A stretch of DNA of 64,000 bases from Nelumbo lutea (taxonomy: Eukaryota; Streptophyta; Magnoliopsida; Proteales; Nelumbonaceae), in the NCBI GenBank assembly GCA_022828595.1, contig JAKGHH010000007.1, forward strand, positions 65,832,727-65,896,726, read 5' to 3'. Within the stretch, counting starts at the first letter, position 1, and the number at the start of each line of letters is the position of its first letter. The notes beneath the pieces were generated by a model. That model did no database searches, was not told where the DNA came from, and saw nothing but the letters and a program-made list of their open reading frames with translations. Of the stretch, positions 23,631-37,600 are shown in pieces. A program made the translations under genes and the position numbers.

Positions 23631-25205
23631 GTGTGGGTTTTCTTGAAACCCTGAACCGGACCAGAATTCCGATTGATGGGCAAAACTGAAAAGTTACACC
23701 TAACCCTTAGACTCGATTATAATATTACACTAGGTGTCGAATTAGGCTGTCTTTGATATGCCAATCAATGAGATCCTTACAGGGGGTAAAAAGTAGGTAT
23801 GTTGGGACAGTCCGAGAATTCATCTCAGTGGGTGATCATATCAGCCCTTTGTCGGACAAAGGTAATGATCGGGGATGCACTCTCTCTGATGGAAACCAAA
23901 GCTATTGGCAGCCAGTTTCAATCGTTGAAATTTATTTTTGCAAAATATATGGTTTCAAAATGTTTGCAAAAGGTTTTAATTCCCGGGATCCATGTGAGTA
24001 GAGAGTGCAACACTGTTCCTTGCAATCGAGGGGGAGGTCCTCTCTTGTCGGGCAGTGTTTGATCATTATGGGCTGAGAGGTTAAGTGTAAGACCATTGAG
24101 GGTAATGCCTGATGGGCTAATCTTGCATCTGCCCACAGTCCCTGGGTTTTTATAAGGTGGCTTGGCCCAAGGACCACTTAGTGTAAGTGTTGGGCCCATT
24201 AAGAGCCCATGGTGATGGGCTCAGGGGTTCACTGCCCATAACAGTGAATTCGGCCAGGCCTTGTAACAGAGCCTAGGCTGAACCCATGTGGCTGATGTGT
24301 AGATCAATGTTTGGGTCCCACGCCATACAAGGAAATCCAACTGGGCAGCAGATTGGAAGGTAAGTGAGCAAATTGACTTAATGGGCCTAAAGCCTAATTC
24401 GAACTAGTATAATTTGATTAGTTAAAGAAGGGGGCGGATCTGGGATTTGGATCAACAGATAGGATAGGGAGTTATCCCAATCCACTCAGAGAGTTGAGGT
24501 CCAAATGCAGATTTGGATTTGGAAACTCCTAATAAGATTAGGAGGGCTGATGTAATCTACAGATAAGATAAGGGTATCTCTTAAAGAGAAGTCCTAATCC
24601 AAATACAGATCTGGATTAGGAAACTCCTAATGAGATTAGGAGCTCTCATTAAGGCTATAAAAGGAGGAGGGCGAACTTCCATTCATCTCATCACAACAGA
24701 TCTCAGATCATAGAAAGAGAGAAGACAGCTATAGTAAGACTACGCCATCTTCTGCTCTTGCTCCCTCCTCCTGCTGATGCCATTGCCAGTTCAATCTCCA
24801 CTGTAGGAATGATCAAGAAGTGTTCTTGATATCAGTTTTTGGAGAAAAACTGATCTGAAATCATGCTCACATTCCCTCCATCGAATTCTTGCTGAAGGAT
24901 TTGGTTCTTGTGAAAAACCTGTTGATTCTGCTCCACCCTACGTTGTGTCATCTTTAGTGTAAGTGGTCTTTGGAGTTTTCCTTTGGTGTGAACACCTTCA
25001 TTGGGAGATATTGTTTCTTCATATCAGGTACCTCCCTCTCCTCCCTTTTGGTTTCAGATCTGGTTCGATTCTTGGTTCAAGATTGATCCTTGAAAATGCA
25101 GATTTTCTAAAACAAGGAATGTGATTCCCAAAAGAGAGAGAGAAATTTTTGAAATTTCGCCCTACCTTCCTGTATGTTTCGGCAATCCATATGATGGATC
25201 TCCTT
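23631..25205 (+). repeat. D2 5' LTR, second part
   Basis: Resumes at GTGTGGGTTTTC, matching LTR sequence just after the 15862 break. It holds CTATAAAAGG at about 24655, a good TATA box missing from D1 and D3. Near 25205 the LTR end, primer-binding site and first part of the leader are missing (compared with D1/D3, about 0.5 kb), so D2 could no longer prime. Confidence 0.75.
24655..24664 (+). promoter_or_regulatory. TATA box in D2 LTR
   Basis: CTATAAAAGG about 45 nt before an AACTTCCATTCATCTCATC start-like segment. Likely the LTR promoter. Confidence 0.55.
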
Positions 25206-26440
25206 TGTGCGAACAGCCCTGTTACTGATTTCTGATTGTCTTTGATCAGTACTTAATTTCATATCGTTTTCTTGAATTAATTCTTGAATTGAAAATCAAA
25301 CCCTAGACTCATTTAAACCAGATTGAACCAAACTGGTTGGACCGAATATGTGGTTCGATGGGGGCTGATCTCAGCCCTAATTTCCCACTCTTGGGTTAGG
25401 GGATTGATGTTTAATTGTAAGACTTAATTCGGCCCACACCTATAAGGCCTAGTTTTAAGGAGTTAAAACTGCTAAAACCCACCAACTGCAAAAAAGCTAT
25501 ATGAGCCAAACTGCTTAATGCTATTCAGCCCATATAACTAGATAATATTAATCAGTAATATTATAGATTATTTTGGGCTTTAATAATGGGCTTTACAGAT
25601 ATTAATTGATTGGATCAATTCTATCCTTGCATGTAATGTATGAATGTGTGATGTGCAACGTACATGGGTCATAAGTACTTGGCCCATGCAGATATGATAG
25701 TGGCTCTTGCGCACACCATGGCTAAATGCACATCATTGCCATGGTGTCCCTTTGGGTCATTGAATGACCTCTCTCAGTGGTGGGCCCCACACCCCTGAAA
25801 AGGATCCGTGCGAAACCTTAGCCGTTTAAGGCCCACCTAAATCTAGCTTTATGAAAGTCGGTGGGAGCCACTTTGGTTTGACCTAAATTAAACTAGGGCA
25901 TAACTTTTGTTCCCTCCTGAAATATAAGTGCATGTGATAGGGAGATTCATATGATGAACTCTCTAAAGGCCTTCCGTCATTAGCATGAAGATGGGTCCTT
26001 CAGTAATAAGGAAACACACCATAAAATTGGGCTATCCATTTACTACTGGACTTGTTGGAATGTTTCATAAGATGATAGGGGCATCATAGACCGATGTGGG
26101 AGGGGCCTATTCTATAATGGAAGACTCTCTCATGGTAACTTGGCGTTCATGAATATGATGGGTGAGCACTCACTGGATAGAGGCCAAAGGGATATGATTA
26201 TACGATGAATGGATATGATCCTTCATGGAAAGGTGGTGGGGTTATGTAGCTGAAACAATTGGCTCCATGCACCCTATGTGATTTCCCACATTTCCAGAGA
26301 CAATTTGCAGTCTCCGTCACTGAGATGGGAGGGAAATCTCGGAGATGAACAAATGAAAATGGAACATAGATTAAAATCCATATCTATGTAGATAACATGA
26401 ATCAAATTAGGTTGTGGACTGATGTTTGCTTTTTACCAGA

Positions 26441-27230
26441 AATGGCAAATGGACAATTTGCAAAGTTGTTGGATGACAACAAACTTAAAGGACCAAACTA
26501 TGTTGACTGCTATCATAAACTTATGCTGGTCCTGACTTCTGAGAAGTTGGACAAGGTGGCTAAAAACCTGGCCCCAGAGCGTCTGGAAGATAAGGCTTCT
26601 AAGGCCCGTAGGAGGGACTACCAGGATTGGGAAGAGAGAAACTCCCTAGCCCGATGCTATATCATTACCTCCCTGGACAATTTGATACAGAGGAAGTTCG
26701 ATCAGATTGAGTTGGCCAAGGACGTATTGGACAGTCTTAAGACAATGTACGAAGAGCATAACCGTTCTACTCAGAAAAAGGTCTTGAAATAGTTCATGAC
26801 CACACAAATGTCCAAGGGATAGCAGGTTCTTGACCATTGTCTTCAGATGATGGGCTATATCAATGAACTTGAGGCTCTTGGATCTGGGCTGGACCATGTC
26901 ACTAAGGTAGACACCATCTTGAATTCTTTGCCTCCTTCCTTCAATCCGTTCATCATGAATTACAACATGAACAAGCTGAATATCAGCATTCAAGAACTCA
27001 GCAATATGTTGCAGAGGGCTAGAGAACTGATAAAGAAGGATGAGCCTCTTGCTATGCTTGTTGAAGCTAGCAAGTCGGGCAAGAAAAAGAGGAAGGCTAA
27101 GAGAAAGCCCCAGAAGAAGGATAGAGCATCATATGCTTGTCACTTCTGCAAACAGACCGACCACTGGAAGAGGAACTGTCCTCAATACCTAGAATCCAAG
27201 AAAGGTAATTTCGAATCCTGTGTCATAGAA
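26441..27230 (+). pseudogene. gag of D2
   Basis: ATG at 26441 (MANGQFAKLLDDNKLKG). It has stops at 26790 and 26820, then an open frame from 26823 through the knuckle CHFCKQTDHWKRNCP, which is intact here, unlike in D1 and D3. Confidence 0.8.
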
Positions 27231-29756
27231 ACCAATTTGTTGGTAACTTCTGCTTCCTGGTGTATTGACTCTGGGGCATCAACTCATGCGTGTAATTCAC
27301 TACAGGGGTTTAGGATAAGCAGAAGACTGAGTGACGAAGAAGTAACTCTTTACTTGGGGACTTCTGCTAGTGATGCAGCTGTGACTATAGGAACTGTAGA
27401 GTTAATTTTCAGAGAAGGAACTATTGCACTGAATGATTGTCTTTATGTACAGAATTTGAGAAAAATTTTGATTTCTGTTTCAAAATTGTGTGCGGATGGA
27501 TATTCTATTCTTTTTTGGTAATACGATTACTATTAAAAGAAATAACAAATTCATCGCATACGGAGAACTTGAGAATGGTCTCTATGTTCTCCATCCTTCT
27601 TTGGAAACTAACATAGCCGAAATTACGTCGGATGACATCCCCAAGAAAAGAACCTGTGATACAGTTAATCCCACGTGCCTGTGGCATTACTGATTTGGCC
27701 ATATCAGTATTGATCGTATCACAAGGTTGGTAAAAGATGGTCCTTTGGATTTTCTAACTGTAGAAGATCTTCCCAATTGTGAAGTTTGCCTTCAGGGTAA
27801 GATGAAGAAATGGTCATTTAACGGGAAGCTTGAAAGATGTACAGGCACGCTTTACCTTATACATACTGATGTATGTAGTCCCCTGAGTATTAGGACGAGT
27901 AACCAACACATGTATTTTATTACATTCACCGATGATTATTCTCGGTATAGTTATGTGTACCTAATGAAACATAAGTCTGAATCATTTGAAAAGTTCAAAG
28001 AGTTCAAACAAGAGGTCGAGAAACAATTAGGGAGAGAAATTAAGACCATTCGATCGGATCAAGGTGGCAAGTATCTCTCTGACGAATTCAGGGACTACTT
28101 GAAGGTCAACGGGATAGTATCACAATTAGCTCATCATGCTACACCACAACTAAATTGTGTTTCGGAGAGGAGGAATAGGACCTTATTGGATATGGTCCGG
28201 TCACTTCTTGTGCACTCAGAGTTGCCCACATCCTTTTGGGGTTTCGCATTGGAGACTGCGATATACGTGTTGAATCGGGTTCCAACCAAATCAGTTCCGA
28301 AGACTCCCTATGTGTTTTGGACTGGAAAGAAACCAAGTGTGAGACACTTGAAGATTTGGGGTTGTCTGGCACATGTTAAAAGAATGAGTGTGAACAAATT
28401 AGAATCCAAGACCAGTCGTTGCCTATTCGTAGGCTACCCCAAGGGCTTTGTGGGTTACCTATTTTATGACCTAGGAGAACAGAAGGTGTTCTGTAGCTGA
28501 AATGCCCATTTCTTAGAGGATGATTACATCCAGAACAATCATCGTCAAGAAGTTGTTCTTGATGAGGAGAGCTCAGGGTCAGTGAGAGATGTCCCACAAG
28601 TTCCAGGTAATGACCAACCTAGAAGATCTATCCGGGTTTCCAGGCCTCCAATTCATTTCGGCTATGACCAGGATAGTTACCTGGTGGAAGCTACGACCAG
28701 TGAGGAGGATCCCGTGACTTATACAGAAGCTATGTTGCACATAGATTCCTTAAAGTGGCCAGATGCCATGAGAGCTGAGATGGACTCAATGGAGACCAAT
28801 GGAGTCTGGACTCTATTAGATCCACCCCTCGGGGTAAAAGCAATTGGATGCAAATGAATCTATAAGAGGAAGAAGGGCCCCAATGGCAGGGTTGAGACCT
28901 ACAAAGCTCGTCTGTTGGCAAAAGGGTATACTCAGAAAGAGGGCATCAATTATGAGGAAAACTTTTTGCCTGTGGCCATGCTTAAATCCGTTAGGATCCT
29001 GCTAGCTGTAGCAACATACCATGACTACAAGATTTGGCAAATGGATGTCAAGAATGTGTTCCTGAATGGAGATCTTATCGAAGATATCTATATGCAGCAA
29101 CCACAAGGTTTCATAGCTGCAGGTTAGGAACACATGGTATGTAAATTGAATAGATCCGTATATGGACTTAAGCAAACTTCTAGGAGTTGGAACATCCGAT
29201 TTGACTCTACCGTCAAATAGTTTAACTTTGAGGAGAATCTGGAAGAGCCCTGTGTTTACAAAAAAATCAATGGGAGATAAAGTTAGGTTACTGGTTCTGT
29301 ATGTAAACAACATTCTACTCATTGGGAATGATGTAGGATGTTGACTACGGTGAAGGTATGGCATTCACAACAATTCTTCATGAAAGATCTTGGAGAAGCC
29401 TCCTATGTACTAGGTCTTCGACTCTATAGAGATAGATCAAAGAGGACATTTGGATTATCCCAATCTGCTTACATTGACAAAATAGTCAAGAGATACAACA
29501 TGGAGAACTCCAAGAAGGGAAATGTTCCTTTCAAGCATGGAGTCACTCTCTCCAAGGGGATGTCTCCCAAGACTCCCGAGGAGATTGAGGGCATGAAGGA
29601 CATTTCCTATGCCTTAGCCATAGGGAACATCATGTATGCCATATTGTGCACTCGTCCTGACATTGCTCAGGTAGTGAGTGTGGTAAGCAGATTCCAGGCC
29701 AAACTAGGACAGGAGCACTGAACTGTTGTAAAAAATATACTTAAGTACCTTCGAAG
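27231..29756 (+). pseudogene. pol of D2
   Basis: The protease has an intact WCIDSGASTHACNS (about 27260). A frame shift lies near 27520. Integrase at about 27690-28500 has [17 protein letters not shown] and [13 protein letters not shown] follows with WQMDVKNVFLNGDL. The catalytic pair is YVNN (29302-29313) where YVDD is expected, both Asp codons GAC to AAC. The sequence ends in LKYLRS at 29756, where D3 begins, with target CGAAG. Confidence 0.8.
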
Positions 29757-31706
29757 TGTTAGACAGTTTTGTATGCCCTTAGCTTCAATCATTTTGATGT
29801 ACTTTTGTTATTTAGTGGAAATAAATAAAGTGCATGTTTGATTCATGTTGTTTGGTTTAATTCTGTGTAAAACCCTAACACTTGACATTTATAGAGACTC
29901 ATGTTTGTTTTTAATGTTCACAGCCGTTGGATAAGTCTGGGGAGATTTATCCTTCCAAGGCTGATACTGGTGTGCCACCAAGTGTTGGGATGGCCTGTCT
30001 CAGCCATCAGGGTAAGACCCGAGGCACATACAGCATGGGATTACTTGAATCCTTGAACCGGACCAGATTTCCAGTCTTGCCCTCGACCTTGGAGATAGAT
30101 GGGCAAAACTGGAAAGTTACACTTGACCCCTAGACTCGATTATGACACTTCACTAGGTGCTGGATCAGCCTGCCTTTGATATGCCAATCAGTGAGATCCT
30201 TAGTGCGGATCAAAACCTGGGTATGTTGGGGCAGTTTGAGAATTCATCTGAGTGGGTGGTCATAGTGACAGAATCAGCCACTTTGTCGGACAAAGGGTAA
30301 TGATCGGGAATGCACTCTCTCTGATGGAAACCAAACTGCCGGCAGTTGATTTCAATCGTTGGAATTTTATTTTGCAAAATTAATATATTTATATATATAT
30401 GTACGGTTTCCAAATGTTTGTAAATGGTTTTAATTCCCGGGATCCATGTGAGTGGAGAGTGCAGCACTGTTCCTTTCAGCCAAGGGAGAGGTCCTCTCTT
30501 GTCGGACAGTGCTTGATCATTATGGGCTGAAAGGTTAAGTGTAAGGCCATTTGGGATAATACCTGATGGGCTAATCTTGCACTTGCCCACAGTCCCTGGG
30601 TTTTTATAAGATGGCTTGGCCTAGGGACCACTTAATGTAAGTGTTGGGCCCATAGGGTCCATGCGATGGGCTCAAGGGGGTCATTGAGTTTTTCAGTGAA
30701 TTCGGCTGGGCCTTGTAATAAAGGCTGGGCCGAACCCATTTGGCTGGTGTGTAGATCAATGCTTGGGTCCCATGCCATACAAAGAAGCCCAACTGGGCAG
30801 CAGATTGGAAACTAACTGAACACTAAACACTTGATGGGCCAAAAGCCCATTTTGAACTGGGATGATATGATCACCCATCAATGGGGCGAATTTGAGATTG
30901 AAGTTAGCAAAAAGGATTGGGCTCTTAGCCTTATCCACTCTTAGAGACCAAATTCAAATCAGATTTGAATCTGGTAACCTCCTGATAAGATCAGGAGTAA
31001 GCTAACTCTATCTGGGAAAGGGATTAAGATTATCCCCTATCCAAATACTGATTTGGATTGGGATAACTCCTAATTAGGAGATTTCTTAATCAAGAAGAAA
31101 GGGAGGAGATTTTCGAATGAACCAAGAGAGAGAAATCAGATTTCGATCCAAGGGTTTTTGTAAGCAAGAAGGGTTCCTGCGAATTGAGATTAGATCTCAT
31201 TCTCTCCAGAAAAGAAAACAGTTCAGCCTTTTCGTTTCTGGAAATCTCCTCCTGCCGCCGCCATTTGCATTATTGGAAGATTTGATCCTTGCAGAAAAGA
31301 AAGTCAAGAAACCAGTTCTTGACATCAGTCTTGCAAGAAAGACTGAAAGAATTCAGTGTTTAGTACATCCAGGGATTCTTGTGAAGGATCCAGTGTGTAG
31401 GACGCACCCTGCTGGTTCTGTTCCATCCACAGCTGTGTCATCTTCAGCAGGGACAGATCTTGGAGCATTCTTTGGGCGTGAACACCAACTTTGGGAGATA
31501 CTGCTTCTCCGGATCAGGTATAATCCTCCCATTTATCTTTTGGTACAGATCTGGTTTGATTAGGGTTCAAGTAGATCCTTGAATATTGTATTCTAAATTC
31601 AGGGAATATGATTCCCAGTTGGGAGAAGGTAGGAAATTTTTGAAATTCGCCCCACCCATTCCGCAACCTTTATGGCGTCCATTAGATGGATCCTACCATT
31701 CTTTCA
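29757..31706 (+). repeat. 5' LTR of D3
   Basis: 1950 bp, TG...CA. It is followed by the primer site at 31708 (TGGTAATCAGAGCC), which has one extra A relative to D1. Confidence 0.85.
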
Positions 31707-33501
31707 GTGGTAATCAGAGCCACAGGTTCGAATCTTGAACCAAAAGAAAATCAAATCTGACCCTGCGCAGATGGATAGAAGGTGTTCTTTCAAGATTTGC
31801 GCAGATTTTTTCTTTTTTCAAGAAACTGTTTCTTGTTAAGGGCGATTGATCTGAAATTAATTTCTATTAAATCCAAAATTTATTTGGAATTGTTCTTTAT
31901 TTATTTTGATTTAATGGACTGTTCAAACCTGGAGATCGCAGTGCAGTTTTAGCGCAGATGGTCTGCGCACCCTTTTTCTTTTCTATTTATTTATTTCATT
32001 CAATTCGGTCTGTAAATATTTTTTTTTATTTTTAGACTGAATGTATAGGATTTGATCAAGAATGTAATTAATAGAAATAGGATTTCTGTTATTTTTCTTG
32101 ATTAAAGAAGATGGAAGAAGATGGCGGCGCTGGAGATTTGCAGATGGAGAAATCATTTTCTGTGATTTGCAGTTTATGAAACTGCAACCCTTGTGATTAA
32201 CCTCTATTTTGCAGGTGGTGCGAACAGTCCATAATTGTTTTCTGTTTGCTAGAAATCAAAACTATTAATTTCAGATCATTCAATAATTAATTCTTGAATT
32301 GAAAATCAGTTTTGGACCATTTCGGACTAGATTGGACCAAAACTGTTTGGACCGAATCTGGGTTTCGAAAGGGGCTGTTCTCAGTCCAATTCTCTCACAC
32401 TTTTGTTCCAAATCTGATGTTCAATTACAGGGATTTAATTCAGCCCACCTGTAAAGCCCAGTTTTAAAGGGTTAAAACTGCAAAAGCCCATTATTGTGAG
32501 ATAAGCTGTATGGGCCGAACTGCTATCTGCGATTCAGCCCATACACCTAGTGGACATTAATCGTTAATGACTTGGTTTTCAAATGGACTGTTCAATGGGC
32601 TTTACAACAGTTAATTGATTGGATCAATTCTTCCTTTACATGTGATGATTGGATGTTTGATGTGCTGCGACCATGGGCCATAAGTACTTGGCCCATGATG
32701 ACTCGTTAGTGGCTTTTGCACACACCATGGTTGAATGCACATCATTGCCATGGTGTCCCTTAAATTCATTGGATGACCCCTCCTTACTTTGTGGGCCCCA
32801 CAACCCTAAAAATGGATGCATATGGAACCCCTGGCTGATTAAGTCTCACCAGAAATCTAACTTTATGAAAGTCAGTGGGAGCCACTTTGGTTTGACCTAA
32901 AATTAGAACTAGGGCGTAATTTTGTTCCCTCCAACAAATATGAGTGCATGTGATAGGGAAATTCATATGATGTATTTTCTAAAGGCCTTCCGCCATTAGC
33001 ACAATGATGGGTCCATTAGTAATGAGAAAACGCACCATAAAATTGGGCTATCCATTTGCTGTTGGATCTGTCAAAGTGTTTCATAAGATGATAGGGGCGT
33101 CATAGACCGATGTGGGAGGGTCTTCACCAAAAAATGGGAACTCTCTCACAGTACCTTGGCGTAACCTGAATATGATGGGTGTGCACTCACTGGACAGAAA
33201 GGTTTACCTGAAAACGGCTCTGAACCTTGTCTGACAAAGGCCAAAGGGATACTCATTTGATGAGTGGATATGATCTGTCACAGAAAGGTGGTGGGGTTTT
33301 GCAGCTGAAACAGTTGGTTTCACGCACCCTATGTGATTTCCCACATTTCCAGAGACATTTCATCATCTCTGTCATTGAGAAAGGAGGGAAATCTCAGAGA
33401 TGAACAAATGGGAACGGAACATAGATTAAAAACCATATCTATGTAGGTAACATGAATCAAACTAAGGTTGTGGACTAACGTCTTTGTTGTTTTATCAAAA
33501 A

Positions 33502-34250
33502 ATGGCAAACGGTCAATTTGCAAAGCTTCTAGACGATAACAAGCTTAAGGGCCCAAACTATGCCCGACTGGTACAGAAATCTTATGCTGGTCCTAACTTC
33601 TGAAAAGTTAGACAAGGTAGTGAAAAATCCTGCCCCGGAACGTCCGGGTGATAGGGCTTCTGAGCCCGTAGGAGGGATACTTACCAAGATTGGGAGGATA
33701 AGAACTCCCTAGCCCGCTGCTTTGGTCATTGCCTCATTAGACAACTCAATACAGAGGCAGTTCGATCAGATCGAACTTGCCAAGGACATATTGGACAGTC
33801 TAAGGACAATGTATGAGGAGCAGAACCGTTCTACTCGACAGAAGGTCCTGAAATTGTTCATGGACCGCGCAGATGACCAAAGGGCAGAAAGTTCATGACC
33901 ATTGTCTTCGGATGATGGGATACATCAACGAACTTGAAGCTCTTGGATCCGGGCTAGATCTTGGCACGCAAGTGGATGCCATCCTAAATTCTTTGCCCTC
34001 TTCCTTCAATGGCGTTCACTATGAACTACAATATGAATAAGCTGAATGTCAGCGTCCAGGAACTCAGCAATATGTTGCAGAGGGCCGAGGATTTACTCAA
34101 GAAGGATGAGCCTGTGGTTATGCTTGCTGAAGCTAACAAATCGGGCAAGAGAAAGAGAAAGGCAAAGAAGCCCCAGAAGAAGACTACCAAACCCAAGAAG
34201 CAGAAGAAGAACAAGGCATTCGATGCCTGTCACTTCTGCAAATAGGCCGG
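33502..34250 (+). pseudogene. gag of D3
   Basis: ATG at 33502 with the same MANGQFAKLL start. One-base insertions (for example ATGCCCGACTGG at about 33562) shift the frame several times. The knuckle has CHFCK, a stop, and a second stop for Trp. Confidence 0.75.
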
Positions 34251-37200
34251 CCACTAGAAGAGGAACTATCCTACCTACTTGAAATCTAAGAAAGGTAATT
34301 CGAAACATGTGTCATGGAGACTAATCTGTTAGTTACTTCTGTGTCCTGGTGTGTTAACTCAGGGGCTTCAACTCATGTGTGTAATTCACTGCAGGGCTTC
34401 AAAGTTAGCAGAAGGTTGAGTGAAGGTGAAGTGACACTGTTCTTGGGAACAACTGCCAGTGTTGCAGCTGCGGCAATAGGAACCGTAGAATTAGTTTTTA
34501 AAGAAGGAGTCCTTGTACTTAAAGATTGTCTTTATGTACAGAACTTGAGAAGGAATTTAATTTCTGTTTCAAAATTGTGTGCTGATGGATATACTATTTA
34601 TTTTAGTAATATGATTACCGTTAAACGGAATAATAAATTCATCACATGCGGGGAACTAGAGAATGATTTCTATGTTTTGCATCATTCTCTAAAAACTAAC
34701 TTGACCGAAACTACGTCGATCAAGAATCCCAAGAAAAGAACTCATGATACAATAAGTCCCACGTGCCTATGGCATTACCGACTTGGCCACATCGGTGTTG
34801 ACCGAATTACAAGGATAGTAAAGGATGGTCCTTTGGATTTTCTAACCGTAGAAAATCATCTCACTTATGAACCTTGGCTCCAAGGTAAGATGACTAAGCG
34901 GCCATTTGATGGTAAGCCTGAAAGATGTGTAGGCACACTTGACCTAATACATACTGATGTATGTGGTCCCCTAAGTGTTAGGACATGGAACCAACACGTG
35001 TATTTCATCACTTTTACAGATGACTTTTCACGATATGGTTACGTGTACCTAATGAGACACAAGTCTGAATCCTTTGAAAAGTTCAAAGAGTTCAGACAAA
35101 AAGTCAAGAAACAGTTAGGGAGAGAAATTAAGGCCCTTCGATTGGATCGAGGTGGCGAGTATCTCTCTGACGAATTCAGGGACTACTTGAAGGCCAACGG
35201 GATAGTGTCACAATTAGCTCCTCCTGCCTACAACCTCTACTCAACGGTGTTTCAGAGAGGACGAAATAGAGACCCTTGTTGGGATCATGGTCCGGTCACT
35301 TCTCATACGCTCAGAATTACCCACATCCTTTTGGGGATACGCATTAGAGACTCGGCTAATTCTAGACGATGCTGAACTAGGGTTCTCAACCAAAATCAGT
35401 TCCGAAACCTCCATATGAAGCTTTTGGTACCGGAAGGAAGCCAAGTGTGAGACACTTGAAGATTTTGGGGTTGTCCTGCCACACGTTTAAAAAGAACACA
35501 GTACGGACAAAGTTGGAATCGTAAAACCAGCCGTTGCCTGTTTTATAGGCTACACCAAAGGATTCGGATGGGTTATCTATTCTATGACCCCAAGTGAGCA
35601 GAAAGTTGTTCTGCCATTCTGAAACGCCCGATTCTTAGATATCCTGATTACTATCACTGGAAAACACCCATTCGTCAGGAAATAGTTCCTTGAATGAGGA
35701 GAGGCTTCAGGAGTTAGTGGGAGATGTCCCACAAGTTCGCAGGTAATGACCAACCTAGAAGTTCCACCCGAGGTATCCAGACACTAGTCGATATGGTTCA
35801 TGCACAGGATAAGTTACCTGGTGGAAGCCTTGACTAAGTGAAGAGGATCCCGGTGACTTACGCGGAAGCTGATGTTAGACATAGGACTCCCAGAAGTGGG
35901 TGGAGTCCATTGAGAGCCGAGATGGACTCAATTGAGCACAATTGGAAGTCTGGACTCTAGTGGATCCGCCCTCAGGGGTAAAAGCAATTGGTTGCAAATG
36001 GATCTACAAGAGGAAGAAGGGCCCCGTATGGCAGGATTGAGACCTTTAAAGCTCGTTTGGTGGCGAAAGGGGTATTATGCTCAAGAAAGTAATGGCATCG
36101 ACTATGAGGGAAAACCTTTTCAACCGGTGGCCCATGCCCTTAAATCCATTAGGATCCTGCTACGCTGTTTTTGTACTAGCAGCGTACCATGAATTACGAG
36201 GAGATTTGGCAAATGGATGTCAAACAGCGTTTCCTGAATGGAGATCTTAGGTGAGATGCTGAAGATTATCTACAATTGCAGCAGCCAGCCCAAAGGCTTC
36301 ATTGCCTGCCTGGTCAGGAACCCCTGGTATGTAAACTTAATATGATGCCATATATGGACTTAAGCAGGCTTCTAGGAGTTTGGAACATCCGTTTTGATTC
36401 TGCTAGTCAAAAACGTTTGAACTTTGAGCAGAATCCGGATGAGCCCTGTGGTTTTACCAGGAAATTCCAGTGGGGATATAAGATTCACCATTCTTTTTAG
36501 TCTTGTAGTGTGGACGGATATTCCTACTTCATTGGCGGAATGATGTGTAAGGAATAGTTGACTTCGGTCAAGGTATGGCTTAAGGCTATCACAGCAGTAT
36601 CTCCATGAAAGATCTTGGAGAAGCTTCATACATACTTGTGAGTCTTCGACTCTATAAAGAGATAGATCGAAAGCGGATAATTGGATTATCCCAGGCTGCT
36701 TTACATGTGGACAAAAATTGTTCAAAAGATACAGCATGGAAAAACTCCAAGAAAGGAAAACGTTCCTTTCAGGCACGGAGTCACTCTCATCAAGGAAGAT
36801 GTCTCCCCGAAGAACTTCTGAGGAGATTGAGAGCATGAAGAGACGTTCCCTATGCCTCAGCTGTGGGGAGCATCATTGGTACAGCCATGTTTGTGCACTC
36901 GCCCGGACATAGCGTTCAGGCGGTGAGTGTGGTAAGCAGATTCCAGGCAAAACCCAGGACAGGAGCACTTGGATCCGCTGTGAAGATACATACTCAAATA
37001 CCTTCGAAGGACGAAAAGAGTTTTTGTCTGGTATTTCGATGTTGTAGTGTCACTTGGCCAAGTTTCTAGGGTATACCGATGCCGATTTCCAGTCGGATCC
37101 AGAATGATTCAGAAACGTCTACATTCTGGGTATGTTTTCACGATAGGATCGTGTGCTGTTTGCTTGGACAACAGCAGCAAACAGGGGGTCCACTTGTAGA

Positions 37201-37600
37201 CTCCACAACCGAGGCCGAGTACATTGCCGGCAAGTTGAAACGCTGCGCAAGGAAGCCGTGTGGATTGAAGAAATTCATACTACGAATTGGGAGCCGATTC
37301 CATCCATGCACATTCACTCATCGCCGCTGTTGTGTGACAACAATGGAGCGAGTCGCCCAGGCTAAAGAGCCTCGGGCCCACTCGAAGTCACAAGCCCTAA
37401 TCGAGAGGAAGTACCATGTACTGCGGGAGATCGTTGGTAGAAGGGGACGTCCTAATTCAAAAGGTAGCATCAGCGGATAATGTGGCAGACCCATTGACTA
37501 AGCCACGTGACACACAGAAGGTGTTTGAGAAACACGTGGAAAGTATGGGAGGACTCCGGCTTGTTACCAGACTTGGACCTAAGTGGCCAAGTGGGAGCTT
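34251..37600 (+). pseudogene. pol of D3
   Basis: The protease motif is WCVNSGASTHVCNS, with the catalytic Asp changed to Asn. The integrase is open to about 35240 ([20 protein letters not shown]). It is then broken by dense one-base insertions through the rest of integrase, RT and RNase H (about 36600-37600, with DLGEASY, STTEAEYIA and NVADPLTKP). This is the only D copy in which the RNase H end and the gag-pol terminus can be seen. Confidence 0.75.

Larger units (their letters stand above)
15582..29756 (+). mobile_element. Copia element D2, split by D1 and D3
   Basis: The first 281 bp of a long LTR (15582-15862) stop at GTGTG. The next LTR bases resume at 23631 with the same GTGTG. Between them lies D1. 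D2 then continues through the rest of its 5' LTR, a leader, gag, protease, integrase and RT, up to 29756. There D3 starts inside the D2 RNase H segment. D2 therefore predates both. Its remaining RNase H and 3' LTR should lie beyond D3 but are absent, probably at the gap. Confidence 0.8.
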
